A program made the position numbers and the translations under genes. Below the pieces are notes generated by a model, which ran no database searches, was not told where the DNA came from, and saw nothing but the letters and a program-made list of their open reading frames with translations. A stretch of DNA of 52,270 nucleotides from an uncultured Microbacterium sp. GTDB lineage: Bacteria; Actinomycetota; Actinomycetes; Actinomycetales; Microbacteriaceae. Below, in pieces: positions 22,132 through 30,446 of the stretch. Every line of letters starts with the position of its first letter. The stretch's first letter is position 1. The DNA lies in the NCBI GenBank assembly GCA_913774845.1, contig CAJYJO010000027.1, forward strand, positions 1 through 52,270, given 5' to 3'.

Positions 22132-23661
22132 ATGACCGAGCCGACCACCACGAACGGCGGGGCGCCCGTCGCCAGCGACGAGCATTCCCAGAGCGTCGGG
22201 GCCGACGGCTCCATCGCGCTCACCGACCACTACCTCATCGAAAAACTCGCGCAGTTCAACCGCGAGCGCGTCCCCGAGCGCGTCGTGCACGCCAAAGGCG
22301 GCGGCGCCTTCGGCACCTTCCGCACCACGGGCGACGTATCGGCCTACACGCGGGCGGCGCTGTTCCAGCCGGGCGTCGAGACCGAGATGCTCGCGCGCTT
22401 CTCGTCCGTCGCGGGCGAGCAGGGCAGCCCTGACACGTGGCGCGACCCCCGGGGCTTCTCGCTGAAGTTCTACACGAGCGAGGGCAACTACGACCTCGTC
22501 GGCAACAACACCCCCGTCTTCTTCGTCAAGGACGGCATCAAGTTCCCCGACTTCATCCGCTCGCAGAAGCGCCTCCCCGGCAGCCACCTGCGCGACAACA
22601 CGATGCAGTGGGACTTCTGGACGCTGTCTCCCGAGAGCGCCCACCAGGTCACCTGGCTCATGGGCGACCGCGGCATCCCGGCATCCTGGCGCCACATGAA
22701 CGGGTACGGCTCGCACACGTACCAGTGGATCAACGCCGAGGGCGAGCGGTTCTGGGTGAAGTACCACTTCCACACCGACCTCGGTCACAAGACCCTCACG
22801 CAAGACGAGGCCGACCAGATCGCCGGTCAGGACGCCGACTTCCACATCCGCGACCTGTACGCGGCCATCGAGCGCGGCGAGTTCCCCACGTGGACGCTCA
22901 AGGTCCAGATCATGCCGTACGAGGATGCCAAGACCTACCGCTTCAACCCGTTCGACCTGACGAAGGTGTGGCCGCACAGCGACTACCCCGAGATCGAGGT
23001 CGGCACGATGGAGCTCAACCGCAACCCGGGCAACTACTTCGCCGAGATCGAGCAGGCGGCCTTCGAGCCGTCGAACTTCGTCCCCGGGATCGACGGCAGC
23101 CCCGACAAGATGTTGCAGGCTCGCATCTTCAGCTACGCCGACGCGCACCGCTACCGCGTGGGGACGAACTACCAGCAGCTGCCGGTGAACCGCCCGCACA
23201 CCGAGGTGCACTCGTACTCGAAGGAGGGCGCGATGCGCTACGAGTACAACCCGCCGGAGGTGCCGGTCTACGCGCCGAACTCGGTCGGCGGTCCCGCGGC
23301 CGACCCGCGTCGCGCGGGCGACGGCGGGTGGCACAGCGACGGCGAGCTCGTGCGCTCGGCAGCGACCCTGCACGCCGAAGACGACGACTGGGGCCAGGCC
23401 GGAGCGCTCGTGCGCGAGGTCATGTCGGCCGAGGAACGCGACCGCCTGGTCGAGACGATCACCGGCCACGTCGGGGGAGTGACCCGCGCCGATGTGCGCG
23501 ACCGCGCCGTGCAGTACTGGAAGAACGTCGACGCCGAGATCGGCTCCCGCGTCGAGGCGGGGCTGCCTCCGCTCGAGCGGAGCACGGCGCCCGGCGAGCA
23601 GCTCAGCGAGCCGAACCCCGACGGTGATCTCGTCGGGCGTGACGTGGCGGGCCGCGTCTGA
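22132..23661 (+). CDS. Monofunctional haem catalase
   Basis: Breaks down hydrogen peroxide to water and oxygen. The 509-residue chain is a small-subunit catalase. The distal histidine lies in [13 protein letters not shown] (about 50-62), the distal asparagine in [11 protein letters not shown], and the proximal haem-binding tyrosine in [14 protein letters not shown] (about 333-346). An [16 protein letters not shown] segment gives the NADPH/haem-pocket signature. The ATG at 22132 follows GAGGAG. It is monocistronic, with its own promoter and a palindrome that might bind a peroxide regulator. Oxidative-stress genes (msrA, msrB, PPOX protein) occur elsewhere in the window. Confidence 0.96.
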   Translation: MTEPTTTNGGAPVASDEHSQSVGADGSIALTDHYLIEKLAQFNRERVPERVVHAKGGGAFGTFRTTGDVSAYTRAALFQPGVETEMLARFSSVAGEQGSPDTWRDPRGFSLKFYTSEGNYDLVGNNTPVFFVKDGIKFPDFIRSQKRLPGSHLRDNTMQWDFWTLSPESAHQVTWLMGDRGIPASWRHMNGYGSHTYQWINAEGERFWVKYHFHTDLGHKTLTQDEADQIAGQDADFHIRDLYAAIERGEFPTWTLKVQIMPYEDAKTYRFNPFDLTKVWPHSDYPEIEVGTMELNRNPGNYFAEIEQAAFEPSNFVPGIDGSPDKMLQARIFSYADAHRYRVGTNYQQLPVNRPHTEVHSYSKEGAMRYEYNPPEVPVYAPNSVGGPAADPRRAGDGGWHSDGELVRSAATLHAEDDDWGQAGALVREVMSAEERDRLVETITGHVGGVTRADVRDRAVQYWKNVDAEIGSRVEAGLPPLERSTAPGEQLSEPNPDGDLVGRDVAGRV

Positions 23662-23859
23662 CCGCCGCGTGAGCGGGCCGGCGGCATCCGTTCGATCGGG
23701 TGTCGCCGGCACGCCGTGCGCCGGTACGTCGCCCGCGCCGCACCCGCCATCCGCTGCTCCGGCGCCGCGACCCCGCAGCACTCGACACCGGCTGCTCCGG
23801 CGCCCCGCCCGGCTACCGCGCCGCGCGGAGGTCGCTTGAGGTTGCGCACATCGCGCCGA

Positions 23860-24693
23860 TCACGGCGACGCCTCCGGGTGGATGCGCACCACGGCCTGCA
23901 CCGGCAGATGGTCGCTCGGCCACTGCGTCCCGGTCGGGCGCGGGTCGATGCCCACGGCTCTCACCCCCACGTCGGGAGTCGCGAGCAGGGCGTCGATGCG
24001 CCGGGCGCCGACCTTCGGCGCGGCGTAGTTGTTGAAGGTGCCCCACTCGGCGGTGCGGCGGGCGGGGGCGTACGACCACGTGTCGACCAGCAGACCGTCC
24101 GCGAACATGGCCGACAGCTCGCCCGAACGCACGTGCGCGTTGACGTCGGCCGTGAACAGCAGGGGGCGCTCGCGCCGGGCGACGAGCTCGTGCAGCCAGG
24201 CCGCGGATCGGCGGCGGGCGCGGCGCGAGAACGCGTCGAAGTGCGTGTTGACGAAGGTGAAGCGAGCGTCTGTAGCGAGATCGCGCAGCTGCGCGATGAC
24301 CGCGGTGCGCGGGATGGTGTTACCCCAGCCCGTCGAGCCGGGGACGTCGGGGGTGTCCGAGAGGGCGACCTGCTCCCAGTCCTCGACCTCGATGCGCTCA
24401 CGGTCGTAGAAGAGCGGGGTGCCCTCACCGTCGCGGCGGGGACCCCGCCCGAGTCCGATCCGCCCGTAGCCCGAGCCGAGCGAGCTCTGCACCCACTGCG
24501 CCTGGTCGGGCATCGCCTCCTGCGTGCCGAGCACGTGCGGCTTGTTGGCGCCCAGGAAGGTGCGCAGCCGCTCCTTGCGCATCGGCCACCGATCGGCCGG
24601 CGGCCACGTGATCCGGTCGAAGCGGCGACGGATGTTGAAGCTCATGACGTGCAGCTCGGGCGGCTCGACGCCCGGGAACAGGATGCCGGTCAT
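23860..24693 (-). CDS. Endonuclease/exonuclease/phosphatase family protein
   Basis: A 277-residue hydrolase of the EEP superfamily (DNase I/sphingomyelinase/phosphatase fold). Motifs: VMSFNIRRR (16-24, Asn of motif I), GTQEAMPDQ (Glu metal ligand), the strand FTFVNTHFDAF (catalytic-type THxD), LFTADVNAH (D-x-N) and a terminal WPSDHLPV (SDH). No signal peptide is seen. The start overlaps the stop of the glycosyltransferase gene as ATGA, so the two are made together. The substrate is unknown and could be a phosphorylated lipid or polyol. Confidence 0.88.
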   Translation of the reverse strand: MTGILFPGVEPPELHVMSFNIRRRFDRITWPPADRWPMRKERLRTFLGANKPHVLGTQEAMPDQAQWVQSSLGSGYGRIGLGRGPRRDGEGTPLFYDRERIEVEDWEQVALSDTPDVPGSTGWGNTIPRTAVIAQLRDLATDARFTFVNTHFDAFSRRARRRSAAWLHELVARRERPLLFTADVNAHVRSGELSAMFADGLLVDTWSYAPARRTAEWGTFNNYAAPKVGARRIDALLATPDVGVRAVGIDPRPTGTQWPSDHLPVQAVVRIHPEASP

Positions 24694-25439
24694 GAGCGCC
24701 CCCGCAGACCCCGACGCACCCACCGCGCCGGGGGGATGTCCGCCGGCCAGTGCGCGAACACCGTGCCGGCGCCGCGGCGGAAGCATCGCGCGAACCGGCG
24801 CGGCTCGACCGTGCGCGAGGAGACGCGCATGTGCGCGCCCGGCACCCGGGCGATGCGATGCCGCCGGCCGAGGTGGTAGGCGAGGTCGAGGTCGTCGTGG
24901 AGTTCGGGGTCGAGGTGCACCTCGCCGCGGACGTCCTCCCACGCGCGCCGACGGAACGCCATGTTCGATCCCCACAGCGGCGTGTGCCCGAGCGCCGGGG
25001 TGGCGAAGGCGGCGTAGGTGCCGAGGAACAGTCGGGCCATCGCCACGCGCCGGCCCGCGGGGCCGTCATGGAAGACGGCGCCGCCGGTCACGGCATCCAC
25101 GTCCGTGTCCTCCAGCGCCTCGACCATGCTCTGCACCCACGTCGGCGACGGGAGGCTGTCGGCGTCGAGTCGGAGGACGAGCTCGCCGCGCGCGGCGTCG
25201 TAGCCCGCGGCCGCCGCGGAGGGGATGCCGCGCTCGCCACAGAACACCACGCGTGCGCCGGCCGCTCGGGCGATCTCGGCACTGTCGTCGGTCGAGGCGT
25301 TGTCGACGACGACGATCTCGGTCGGAGCGAGCGTCTGCTCCGAGAGCGCCCGCAGACAGCGCTGCAGATGGACGCCGTCGTCGCGGCAGGGGATGACGAC
25401 GGAGACGGTGACGGCCGGCATCGCGGGGCCTTGGGGCAC
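24690..25439 (-). CDS. Glycosyltransferase family 2
   Basis: A 249-residue GT-A enzyme. VSVVIPCRDDGVHLQRCLRA opens the fold, IVVVDNASTDDSAEIAR gives the nucleotide-binding aspartates, LRLDADSLP is the DxD-type metal motif (about 97-105) and LHDDLDLAYHLG resembles the catalytic ED. One moderately hydrophobic segment near the middle may touch the membrane. The GTG at 25439 is chosen because GGAGGAAGC precedes it; an ATG 18 bases later lacks a site. It is the first gene of a two-gene operon with the EEP phosphatase. Confidence 0.88.
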   Translation of the reverse strand: MPQGPAMPAVTVSVVIPCRDDGVHLQRCLRALSEQTLAPTEIVVVDNASTDDSAEIARAAGARVVFCGERGIPSAAAAGYDAARGELVLRLDADSLPSPTWVQSMVEALEDTDVDAVTGGAVFHDGPAGRRVAMARLFLGTYAAFATPALGHTPLWGSNMAFRRRAWEDVRGEVHLDPELHDDLDLAYHLGRRHRIARVPGAHMRVSSRTVEPRRFARCFRRGAGTVFAHWPADIPPARWVRRGLRGRS

Positions 25440-25465
25440 GCTTCCTCCCGAGGACGAGTCCTCCC

Positions 25466-25471
25466 ACGCTA
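25466..25471 (-). promoter_or_regulatory. -10 box TAGCGT of the glycosyltransferase operon
   Basis: TAGCGT on the reverse strand lies 26 bases before the GTG. A short leader with the GGAGGAAG site fits between. Confidence 0.45.
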
Positions 25472-25537
25472 GGCGATGGGCGGCGGACGTTTCCCGGCTT
25501 GACGCCGGCGCCGTCGATCGACAGCGCGGGGCTTTCG

Positions 25538-25543
25538 TATCGT
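25538..25543 (+). promoter_or_regulatory. -10 box TATCGT of the trhO gene
   Basis: TATCGT is followed by seven bases and the ATG at 25551, so the message is probably leaderless. Confidence 0.5.
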
Positions 25544-25550
25544 GGATGCC

Positions 25551-26288
25551 ATGGCATCCGTCCTCAACGTCTCGGCGTACCTGTTCACGCGCATCGACGA
25601 CCCCGCGTCCCTGCGGCCGGTCCTGCGCGAGCGCGCGAGCGAGGCGGGGCTGCGCGGGACGATCCTGCTGGCCGAGGAAGGCGTCAACCTGTTCCTGGCC
25701 GGCGACGCGATCGCCGTGCGCGGCTTCCTCGACGAGGTGCGCGCGGACGAGCGGTTCCGCGCGCTCGCGGCCAAGGAGAGCTGGTCGGATGAGGTGCCTT
25801 TCGGCAGACTCCTCGTCAAGGTCAAGAGCGAGATCATCCGGATGGACCGCCCCGCTGTGCGCCCGCAGGACGGTCGTGCCCCCGCGGTGACCCCCGACAC
25901 ACTGCGCCGCTGGCTCGACCGGGGAGCCGACGACGAGGGCCGCGAGGTGGTGCTCGTCGACACCCGCAACGCGTTCGAGGTCGACTACGGCACCTTCGTC
26001 GGCGCGAAGGACTGGCGGATCGAGAGGTTCACCCAGTTCCCGGATGCCGCGGACTCCCACCGCGACGAGCTGGAGGGCAAGACCGTGGTGAGCTTCTGCA
26101 CCGGCGGGATCCGCTGCGAGAAGGCGGCGCTGCACCTGCGCGCGCAGGGCGTCGACGCGTACCAGCTCGACGGCGGGATCCTCGGCTGGTTCGAGGCGCA
26201 GGGCGGGGCGCACTGGACCGGTGACTGTTTCGTGTTCGACGGGCGCGAGGCGCTCGACCCCGCGCTCGCCGCGCGCGCCGGGGCCTGA
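25551..26288 (+). CDS. trhO: Rhodanese-domain tRNA uridine-34 hydroxylase (TrhO/YceA)
   Basis: A 245-residue protein of the UPF0176/TrhO family. In characterised bacteria it makes 5-hydroxyuridine at the wobble position of some tRNAs. The N-terminal ferredoxin-like part contains GTILLAEEGVNLFLAG, and VPFGRLLVKVKSEIIR links to the rhodanese domain. That domain has VDTRNAFEVDYGTF and the active loop CTGGIRCEKA (Cys about 183 and 189). The C-terminal cysteine-rich extension of longer TrhO proteins is missing, as in other short versions. The M19 dipeptidase gene starts one base after its stop. Confidence 0.9.
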   Translation: MASVLNVSAYLFTRIDDPASLRPVLRERASEAGLRGTILLAEEGVNLFLAGDAIAVRGFLDEVRADERFRALAAKESWSDEVPFGRLLVKVKSEIIRMDRPAVRPQDGRAPAVTPDTLRRWLDRGADDEGREVVLVDTRNAFEVDYGTFVGAKDWRIERFTQFPDAADSHRDELEGKTVVSFCTGGIRCEKAALHLRAQGVDAYQLDGGILGWFEAQGGAHWTGDCFVFDGREALDPALAARAGA

Positions 26289-26289
26289 C

Positions 26290-27243
26290 GTGCTCTGGGA
26301 TCAGCACGCCTGCGTCGAGCTCGTCGAGACCGCCGACCTGGGCGACCTGCGGCGCTATCGCGCGGCCGGCGGGGGCTTCGTCTCGGTCAACGTCGGTTTC
26401 TCCCCGCACGCGCCCGAGCTCACGGCATCCCTCCTCCGTTCCTTCCGTGCCCAGGTCGACGCGATCAGCGGGCTGGAGCTGGCAGCCACGGTCGCCGACA
26501 TCGACCGCATCGCCGCTCGGGGCGACACGGCCGTCGCCTTCGACCTCGAAGACAGCGGTCCGCTCGGCGGCGATCTCGGCGCAGTGGCCGCCCTCGTCGA
26601 CCACGGGGTGCGCACCCTCGGCCCGACGTACAACCACGCCAATCGCGCGGGCGGCGGATGTCTCGACGCGACCGACGACGGCCTGACCGCCTGGGGCCGC
26701 GACCTCGTCGCCGAGCTGAACGTCCGCGGCATGGTTCCCGACGGCTCGCACGTCGGCGCGCGCACGACCTTCGACATGTGCGCGGTCTCGACCCGGCCCG
26801 TGGTGTTCAGCCACTCGAACATGCGCGCCGTCTGGGATCACCCCCGCAACATCACCGACGATCAGGCGCGCGCGGCGGCCGAGACCGGCGGAGTGGTGGG
26901 AATCACGGGCGTGGGCATCTTCCTCGGGCCGAACACCCCGACACTCGAGGCGATGGTCCGCCATCTCGAGCACGCCGTCGACGTCGTCGGCATCGACCAC
27001 GTGGGGGTGAGCACCGACTTCTCGTTCGACGGGGACACCTTCCGCGAGGAGATCGCCCGCACGCCCGAGCTCTACGACGAGAGCTACACCCGGTGGGGCC
27101 TGCTGGAGTGGATGCCGCCCGAGACCTTCGTCCAGCTCGGCGCGGCGCTCGCCGCGCGAGGATGGAACGACACCGACGTCGCCGCCGTGCTGGGCGGCAA
27201 CTTCCGCCGCGTCGCGGCCGAGAGCTGGGAGCCCCTGACATGA
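26290..27243 (+). CDS. Membrane-dipeptidase family (M19) protein
   Basis: A 317-residue zinc hydrolase of the renal dipeptidase family. AFDLEDSGPLGGD holds the bridging Glu, DGSHVG (H198 equivalent) and VVFSHSNMRAVWDHPRNITDD (split here as FSHSN and DHPRN) give further zinc and substrate residues, and HVGVSTDFSFDG supplies the late Asp. The first metal motif, normally HxD, reads DQHACVEL, so the second ligand Asp is a Cys. It may belong to a divergent subgroup with altered metal use. No signal peptide is seen. The start is a GTG one base after trhO, and its stop overlaps the next start (ATGA). Confidence 0.85.
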   Translation: MLWDQHACVELVETADLGDLRRYRAAGGGFVSVNVGFSPHAPELTASLLRSFRAQVDAISGLELAATVADIDRIAARGDTAVAFDLEDSGPLGGDLGAVAALVDHGVRTLGPTYNHANRAGGGCLDATDDGLTAWGRDLVAELNVRGMVPDGSHVGARTTFDMCAVSTRPVVFSHSNMRAVWDHPRNITDDQARAAAETGGVVGITGVGIFLGPNTPTLEAMVRHLEHAVDVVGIDHVGVSTDFSFDGDTFREEIARTPELYDESYTRWGLLEWMPPETFVQLGAALAARGWNDTDVAAVLGGNFRRVAAESWEPLT

Positions 27244-27740
27244 CCGACCTGCAAGACGGCGCCGTCCTCCGCCCCGCGCGAGCGGGAGACGAGGAAGGCA
27301 TCCTCGCGTGCATCCAGGCTCTCGCCGACTACGAGCGGGAACCGGATGCCGTCGACAACACCGCCGAGATGATCACCGGGACGCTGTTCGGTGACGACCC
27401 GCGCGCGTTCGCCTTCGTCGTGGAGAAGGAGGGGGAGATCCGCGCCATCGCGATCTGGTTCCTCACGTACTCGACCTGGACCGGCCGCCACGGCATCTGG
27501 CTCGAAGACCTCTACGTGCACCAGCAGTACCGCTCGAACGGCTACGGCGTCGCCCTGCTGGCCGCGCTCGCCGCGGAGTGCCTCGACAAGGGGTATCCGC
27601 GACTGGAGTGGACCGTGCTCGACTGGAACGAGCCCGCGATCGGTTTCTACCGCGCGCTCGGTGCCGAGGCGATGGACGAGTGGACCACGCGACGGGTGAC
27701 CGGCGAGGCGCTGACGGCACTCGTCGCCCGGGCGCGCTGA
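27240..27740 (+). CDS. GNAT family N-acetyltransferase
   Basis: A 166-residue acetyltransferase. The core strand WLEDLYVHQQYRSNGYGVAL (about 86-105) gives the acetyl-CoA motif (R/Q-x-x-G-x-G/A), followed by LEWTVLDWNEPAIGFYRALG. It resembles the diamine/spermidine acetyltransferase (SSAT-like) branch, by the LEDLYV and YERE motifs. The start overlaps the dipeptidase stop (ATGA), so it is the third gene of an operon with trhO and the dipeptidase. Confidence 0.9.
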   Translation: MTDLQDGAVLRPARAGDEEGILACIQALADYEREPDAVDNTAEMITGTLFGDDPRAFAFVVEKEGEIRAIAIWFLTYSTWTGRHGIWLEDLYVHQQYRSNGYGVALLAALAAECLDKGYPRLEWTVLDWNEPAIGFYRALGAEAMDEWTTRRVTGEALTALVARAR

Positions 27741-27844
27741 TCCCTCGAGAACCGAAGCGTCAGGGTGATCGCGGGCCGCAGAACGGGATGACCGGGTACC
27801 GTCGAATCCTCGGTGTTCACGACCCTCCTGGAAGGAGTCCGTCC

Positions 27845-28354
27845 GTGCGCTTCCACGAGACGCTCGTCGGACCGCGATGGCTCGCGACTGCGGGCGCGCT
27901 CACTCTGGCGTTCGTCGCGGTTCTCGCCGTCATCGCCCTGCCCGTGATGATCGCGCGAATCGACCGGGTCGGGATCGGCACTCTCGTGGTGTGCGGCGTC
28001 GGACTCGTCGCTGTCGTCGGGGCGGGGGCCATGGGGCTCGCTCGACGGATCATCGTCATCGTGGACGACACTCACGTCGACGTGCGTCTCGTGCCTTTCC
28101 GTGTGATGCACCTCCCGCGCGAACGAGTCACCGAGGTGCGGGTCTGCGAGGTCCATCCGGCGATGGCGGGCGGCATCGGTTGGCGCATCGTCGGCCGTCG
28201 CCGCATCGCGCTGTGGTCGGCCGGCCCCGCCGTGCGTCTCACCCTGGAGGACGGGTCCCTCCGGATCCTTCAGACGTCCCGCGCGGAAGAGCTGCGTTCC
28301 GCGATCTCAGCCGGCCACGTCGGCGAGGACGGCCTCGGCCGCGCGCTCACCTGA
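27845..28354 (+). CDS. Membrane protein with PH-like C-terminal domain
   Basis: A 169-residue protein with two hydrophobic helices (about 14-37 and 44-66) followed by a beta-rich domain from RRIIVIVDDTHVDVRLVPF to LTLEDGSLRILQTSRAEEL. This is the pattern of bacterial PH-like membrane proteins. The GTG follows GGAAGGAG. Its last 48 bases run over the end of the flavin oxidoreductase gene on the other strand. I know of no assigned function. Confidence 0.7.
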   Translation: MRFHETLVGPRWLATAGALTLAFVAVLAVIALPVMIARIDRVGIGTLVVCGVGLVAVVGAGAMGLARRIIVIVDDTHVDVRLVPFRVMHLPRERVTEVRVCEVHPAMAGGIGWRIVGRRRIALWSAGPAVRLTLEDGSLRILQTSRAEELRSAISAGHVGEDGLGRALT

Positions 28355-29539
28355 CACCAGCGCCCCTTGGATCGACGCGGTGTCGCGGTGGTCGCCCGCG
28401 ACGTACCGGCCGTCATCCAGACGGACGGGGCGACGAAGACGCAGCGGCGGGTCCTGCGCGGGCAGGGCCGCGGCGATGTCGTCGCGGCGCAGCAGTCGCC
28501 ACGGCCGGGTGTCGGCATCCCAGATCTTGGCGAGTTGTCGACGGATGCCGTCTTCCGACGCCTCCGTGGGCATCACGCACGTGGCCTGGATGAGGTGCTG
28601 CCCGCGCGGCGCGTAGGTGGGGGCCGTGTTCGTCATGACGGCCGTGTTGGCGATCGGCCCGCGTCGGCGCCCGTCCACGCGCAGAGCCGCGTCGGGGGAG
28701 GGCGCGGCGTCGGCGGCGAACCACCACGTCTGCAGGCCGCGCGGACGCGGGAGGGGGACGTCCAGTGCGGGATCAAGCCCTGTGGCGACGACGATCGTGC
28801 GCGCGGTCACCGCCTCCCGTCCCTCCACGCCGACGTGCCAGCCGCGGGCCCGGCGACGGGTCGACACCACCCGGTGACCGAGACGGATGCCGGCTCCCGC
28901 GCGGCGCGCGGTGTCGGCGAGCTGGGCGGGGAGCGCGCCGATGCCGGCGGCGGGAACCCCCGGCCGTCCGAGGGCGAAGCTGCGCACGAGAAGTCGCACG
29001 AAGGCGTCGCTCGTCTGCTGCCGGTCGTCGGCGACGACCCCCGACAGGAACGGCTCGAGCACCGCCTCGCGCAGGGGACCGCGCACTCCGGCGCGATCCC
29101 AGCCCTCCTCCAGTGCGACGCCGCCTGTCTTCGCGGCGCGAGCCGTCACCAGCGCGGGGCCGGCCCAGCGAGCGAGGGCGACGAGGTCGGCCGGACGCAC
29201 GAGACCGCTGCGCAACGTCTCGCCGATCGAGCCGGGGTGACGCAGGGGGTGCGCGAGGCGCGCGAGCCGGTCGTCGAGCCGCACGCCGACCGCCACCGGG
29301 AAGCGCCGCAGCGCGAGGGCGTCGACGTCGACCCAGCGCCGCACGGCCGGGTAGGCGGGGTTGAGCACGTGGAAGCCGAGGTCGAGGCGGAACCCGTCGA
29401 CGATGTCGGTGCGTTCACGCCCGCCGACCGCGTCGTTCGCCTCGAGCACCACGACGTCGCGTCCGGCCTCGGCGAGCCGGGTGGCTGCGCGGAGTCCCGC
29501 CAGCCCCGCTCCCACCACGATGACGTCGTACTCGCTCAT
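28307..29539 (-). CDS. FAD-dependent amine oxidase / phytoene desaturase-like oxidoreductase
   Basis: A 410-residue flavoprotein. DVIVVGAGLAGLRAATRL (5-22) is the FAD Rossmann loop, followed by VVVLEANDAVGGRERT (the amine-oxidase/carotenoid desaturase signature). The C-terminal YVAGDHRDTASIQGALVSGE closes the FAD site. It belongs to the protoporphyrinogen oxidase/amine oxidase superfamily; the substrate is unknown. Its leaderless promoter (TAGGCT, six bases, ATG) lies between it and arsR, so it need not belong to the arsenic unit. Confidence 0.88.
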   Translation of the reverse strand: MSEYDVIVVGAGLAGLRAATRLAEAGRDVVVLEANDAVGGRERTDIVDGFRLDLGFHVLNPAYPAVRRWVDVDALALRRFPVAVGVRLDDRLARLAHPLRHPGSIGETLRSGLVRPADLVALARWAGPALVTARAAKTGGVALEEGWDRAGVRGPLREAVLEPFLSGVVADDRQQTSDAFVRLLVRSFALGRPGVPAAGIGALPAQLADTARRAGAGIRLGHRVVSTRRRARGWHVGVEGREAVTARTIVVATGLDPALDVPLPRPRGLQTWWFAADAAPSPDAALRVDGRRRGPIANTAVMTNTAPTYAPRGQHLIQATCVMPTEASEDGIRRQLAKIWDADTRPWRLLRRDDIAAALPAQDPPLRLRRPVRLDDGRYVAGDHRDTASIQGALVSGERAAEAVLADVAG

Positions 29540-29545
29540 GCGGCG

Positions 29546-29551
29546 AGCCTA
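29546..29551 (-). promoter_or_regulatory. -10 box TAGGCT of the FAD oxidoreductase gene
   Basis: TAGGCT, six bases, then the ATG at 29539 on the reverse strand: the leaderless layout. Confidence 0.55.
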
Positions 29552-29588
29552 GGCAGCAGAGCACCCGAGGCGGTGGGGGTTGCGGGGG

Positions 29589-29951
29589 TCAGCGAGGCGG
29601 CGCGATTGCCGCCGCGACGCTGTCGAGTGCCCCGGGCACGAGCGAGAAGTAGGCCCAGGTGCCGCGCTTCTCGCGGTTGAGGATGCCGGCATCCACCAGC
29701 ACCTTCGTGTGGTGCGACACCGTCGGTTGCGACAAGCCGAGAGGCTCCTGCAAGTCGCACGCGCACGTGGCACCGGCGTCTTGGGCGGCGATGATCGACA
29801 CGATCCGCAGACGGGCGGGATCGGCGAGCGCCTTCAGCGTCCTCGCGAGGCTCTCCGCCTCCGCAGGCGCCATCGCGGCGTCGCCCGAGGAGACGCAACA
29901 GGGAGCGTCGAGCACGGGGAGGGAGGTTCCGGGGGTCATGGCATCCATCAT
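29589..29951 (-). CDS. arsR: ArsR family arsenic-responsive repressor
   Basis: A 120-residue winged-helix repressor. The recognition helix is LSQPTVSHHTKVL (about 74-86), followed by the wing REKRGTWAYFSL. An N-terminal Cys-Cys pair (APCCVSS, about 18-19) plus Cys in TCACDL (about 63 and 65) reproduces the As(III) site known from Corynebacterium glutamicum ArsR, where Cys15, Cys16 and Cys55 bind arsenite. Starts at 29951, 29948 or 29939 are possible; the last two give shorter N-termini. It is divergent from arsC, with a strong palindrome between them. Confidence 0.92.
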   Translation of the reverse strand: MMDAMTPGTSLPVLDAPCCVSSGDAAMAPAEAESLARTLKALADPARLRIVSIIAAQDAGATCACDLQEPLGLSQPTVSHHTKVLVDAGILNREKRGTWAYFSLVPGALDSVAAAIAPPR

Positions 29952-29960
29952 TCTCTGTGT

Positions 29961-29992
29961 ATCGATGAAGGTCAATATTGACGTATGTCGAT
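29961..29992. promoter_or_regulatory. ArsR operator
   Basis: GTCAATATTGAC (29971-29982) is a perfect 12-bp palindrome at the exact centre of ATCGA (29961-29965) and TCGAT (29988-29992). It lies between the divergent arsR and arsC genes, ten bases from the arsR start, and its A/T-rich centre stands out in this GC-rich DNA. Repression of both directions, released by arsenite, is inferred. Confidence 0.7.
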
Positions 29993-30038
29993 GTCCTGAG
30001 TCATGCTGTTCCCGTTCGCCCCGACCGAAGGAAGCGCC

Positions 30039-30446
30039 ATGTCCGACACCGCCACGATCCTCTTCGTCTGCGTGCACAACGCCGGCCGCTCGCAGATGGC
30101 CGCCGGCTACGCCCGCGCCCTGGGCGGCGAGCGTGTCCGCGTGCTGTCGGGCGGGAGCGCGCCGGGCGACGCCCTCAACCCGATGGCGGTGGCCGCGATG
30201 GCCGAAGAGGGGATCGACATCAGCGCCGAGGTGCCGCAGCTGCTGCTCACCGACGACGTCCGGGCCTCCGACGCGGTCATCACGATGGGCTGCGGAGACG
30301 CCTGCCCGATCTTCCCCGGCAAGCGCTACGAGGACTGGGAACTCACCGACCCGGCAGGCAAGGGGCTCGACGAGGTCCGTCCCATCCGCGACGACATCAA
30401 GGCGCGGGTGGCCACGCTGCTGCGCGAACTCGGGGTCGACGCATGA
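30039..30446 (+). CDS. arsC: Arsenate reductase, low-molecular-weight phosphatase type
   Basis: A 135-residue enzyme that reduces arsenate to arsenite. The P-loop is FVCVHNAGRSQMA (about 9-21, CX5R), followed by SGGSAPGDALNPMAV and the MGCGDACPIFPG segment holding further cysteines, then DWELTDPAGK with the catalytic Asp. Thioredoxin or mycothiol/mycoredoxin would regenerate it; which one cannot be told. The ATG at 30039 follows GAAGGAAG. The stop overlaps the next start (ATGA). The cluster lacks an arsenite efflux pump gene. Confidence 0.92.
   Translation: MSDTATILFVCVHNAGRSQMAAGYARALGGERVRVLSGGSAPGDALNPMAVAAMAEEGIDISAEVPQLLLTDDVRASDAVITMGCGDACPIFPGKRYEDWELTDPAGKGLDEVRPIRDDIKARVATLLRELGVDA

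Noticed and set aside
23662-23859. Possible small gene between catalase and the EEP gene
   Set aside because: Frames are Arg/Pro-rich without a start signal; only a short direct repeat (GCTGCTCCGGCGCC) is visible.
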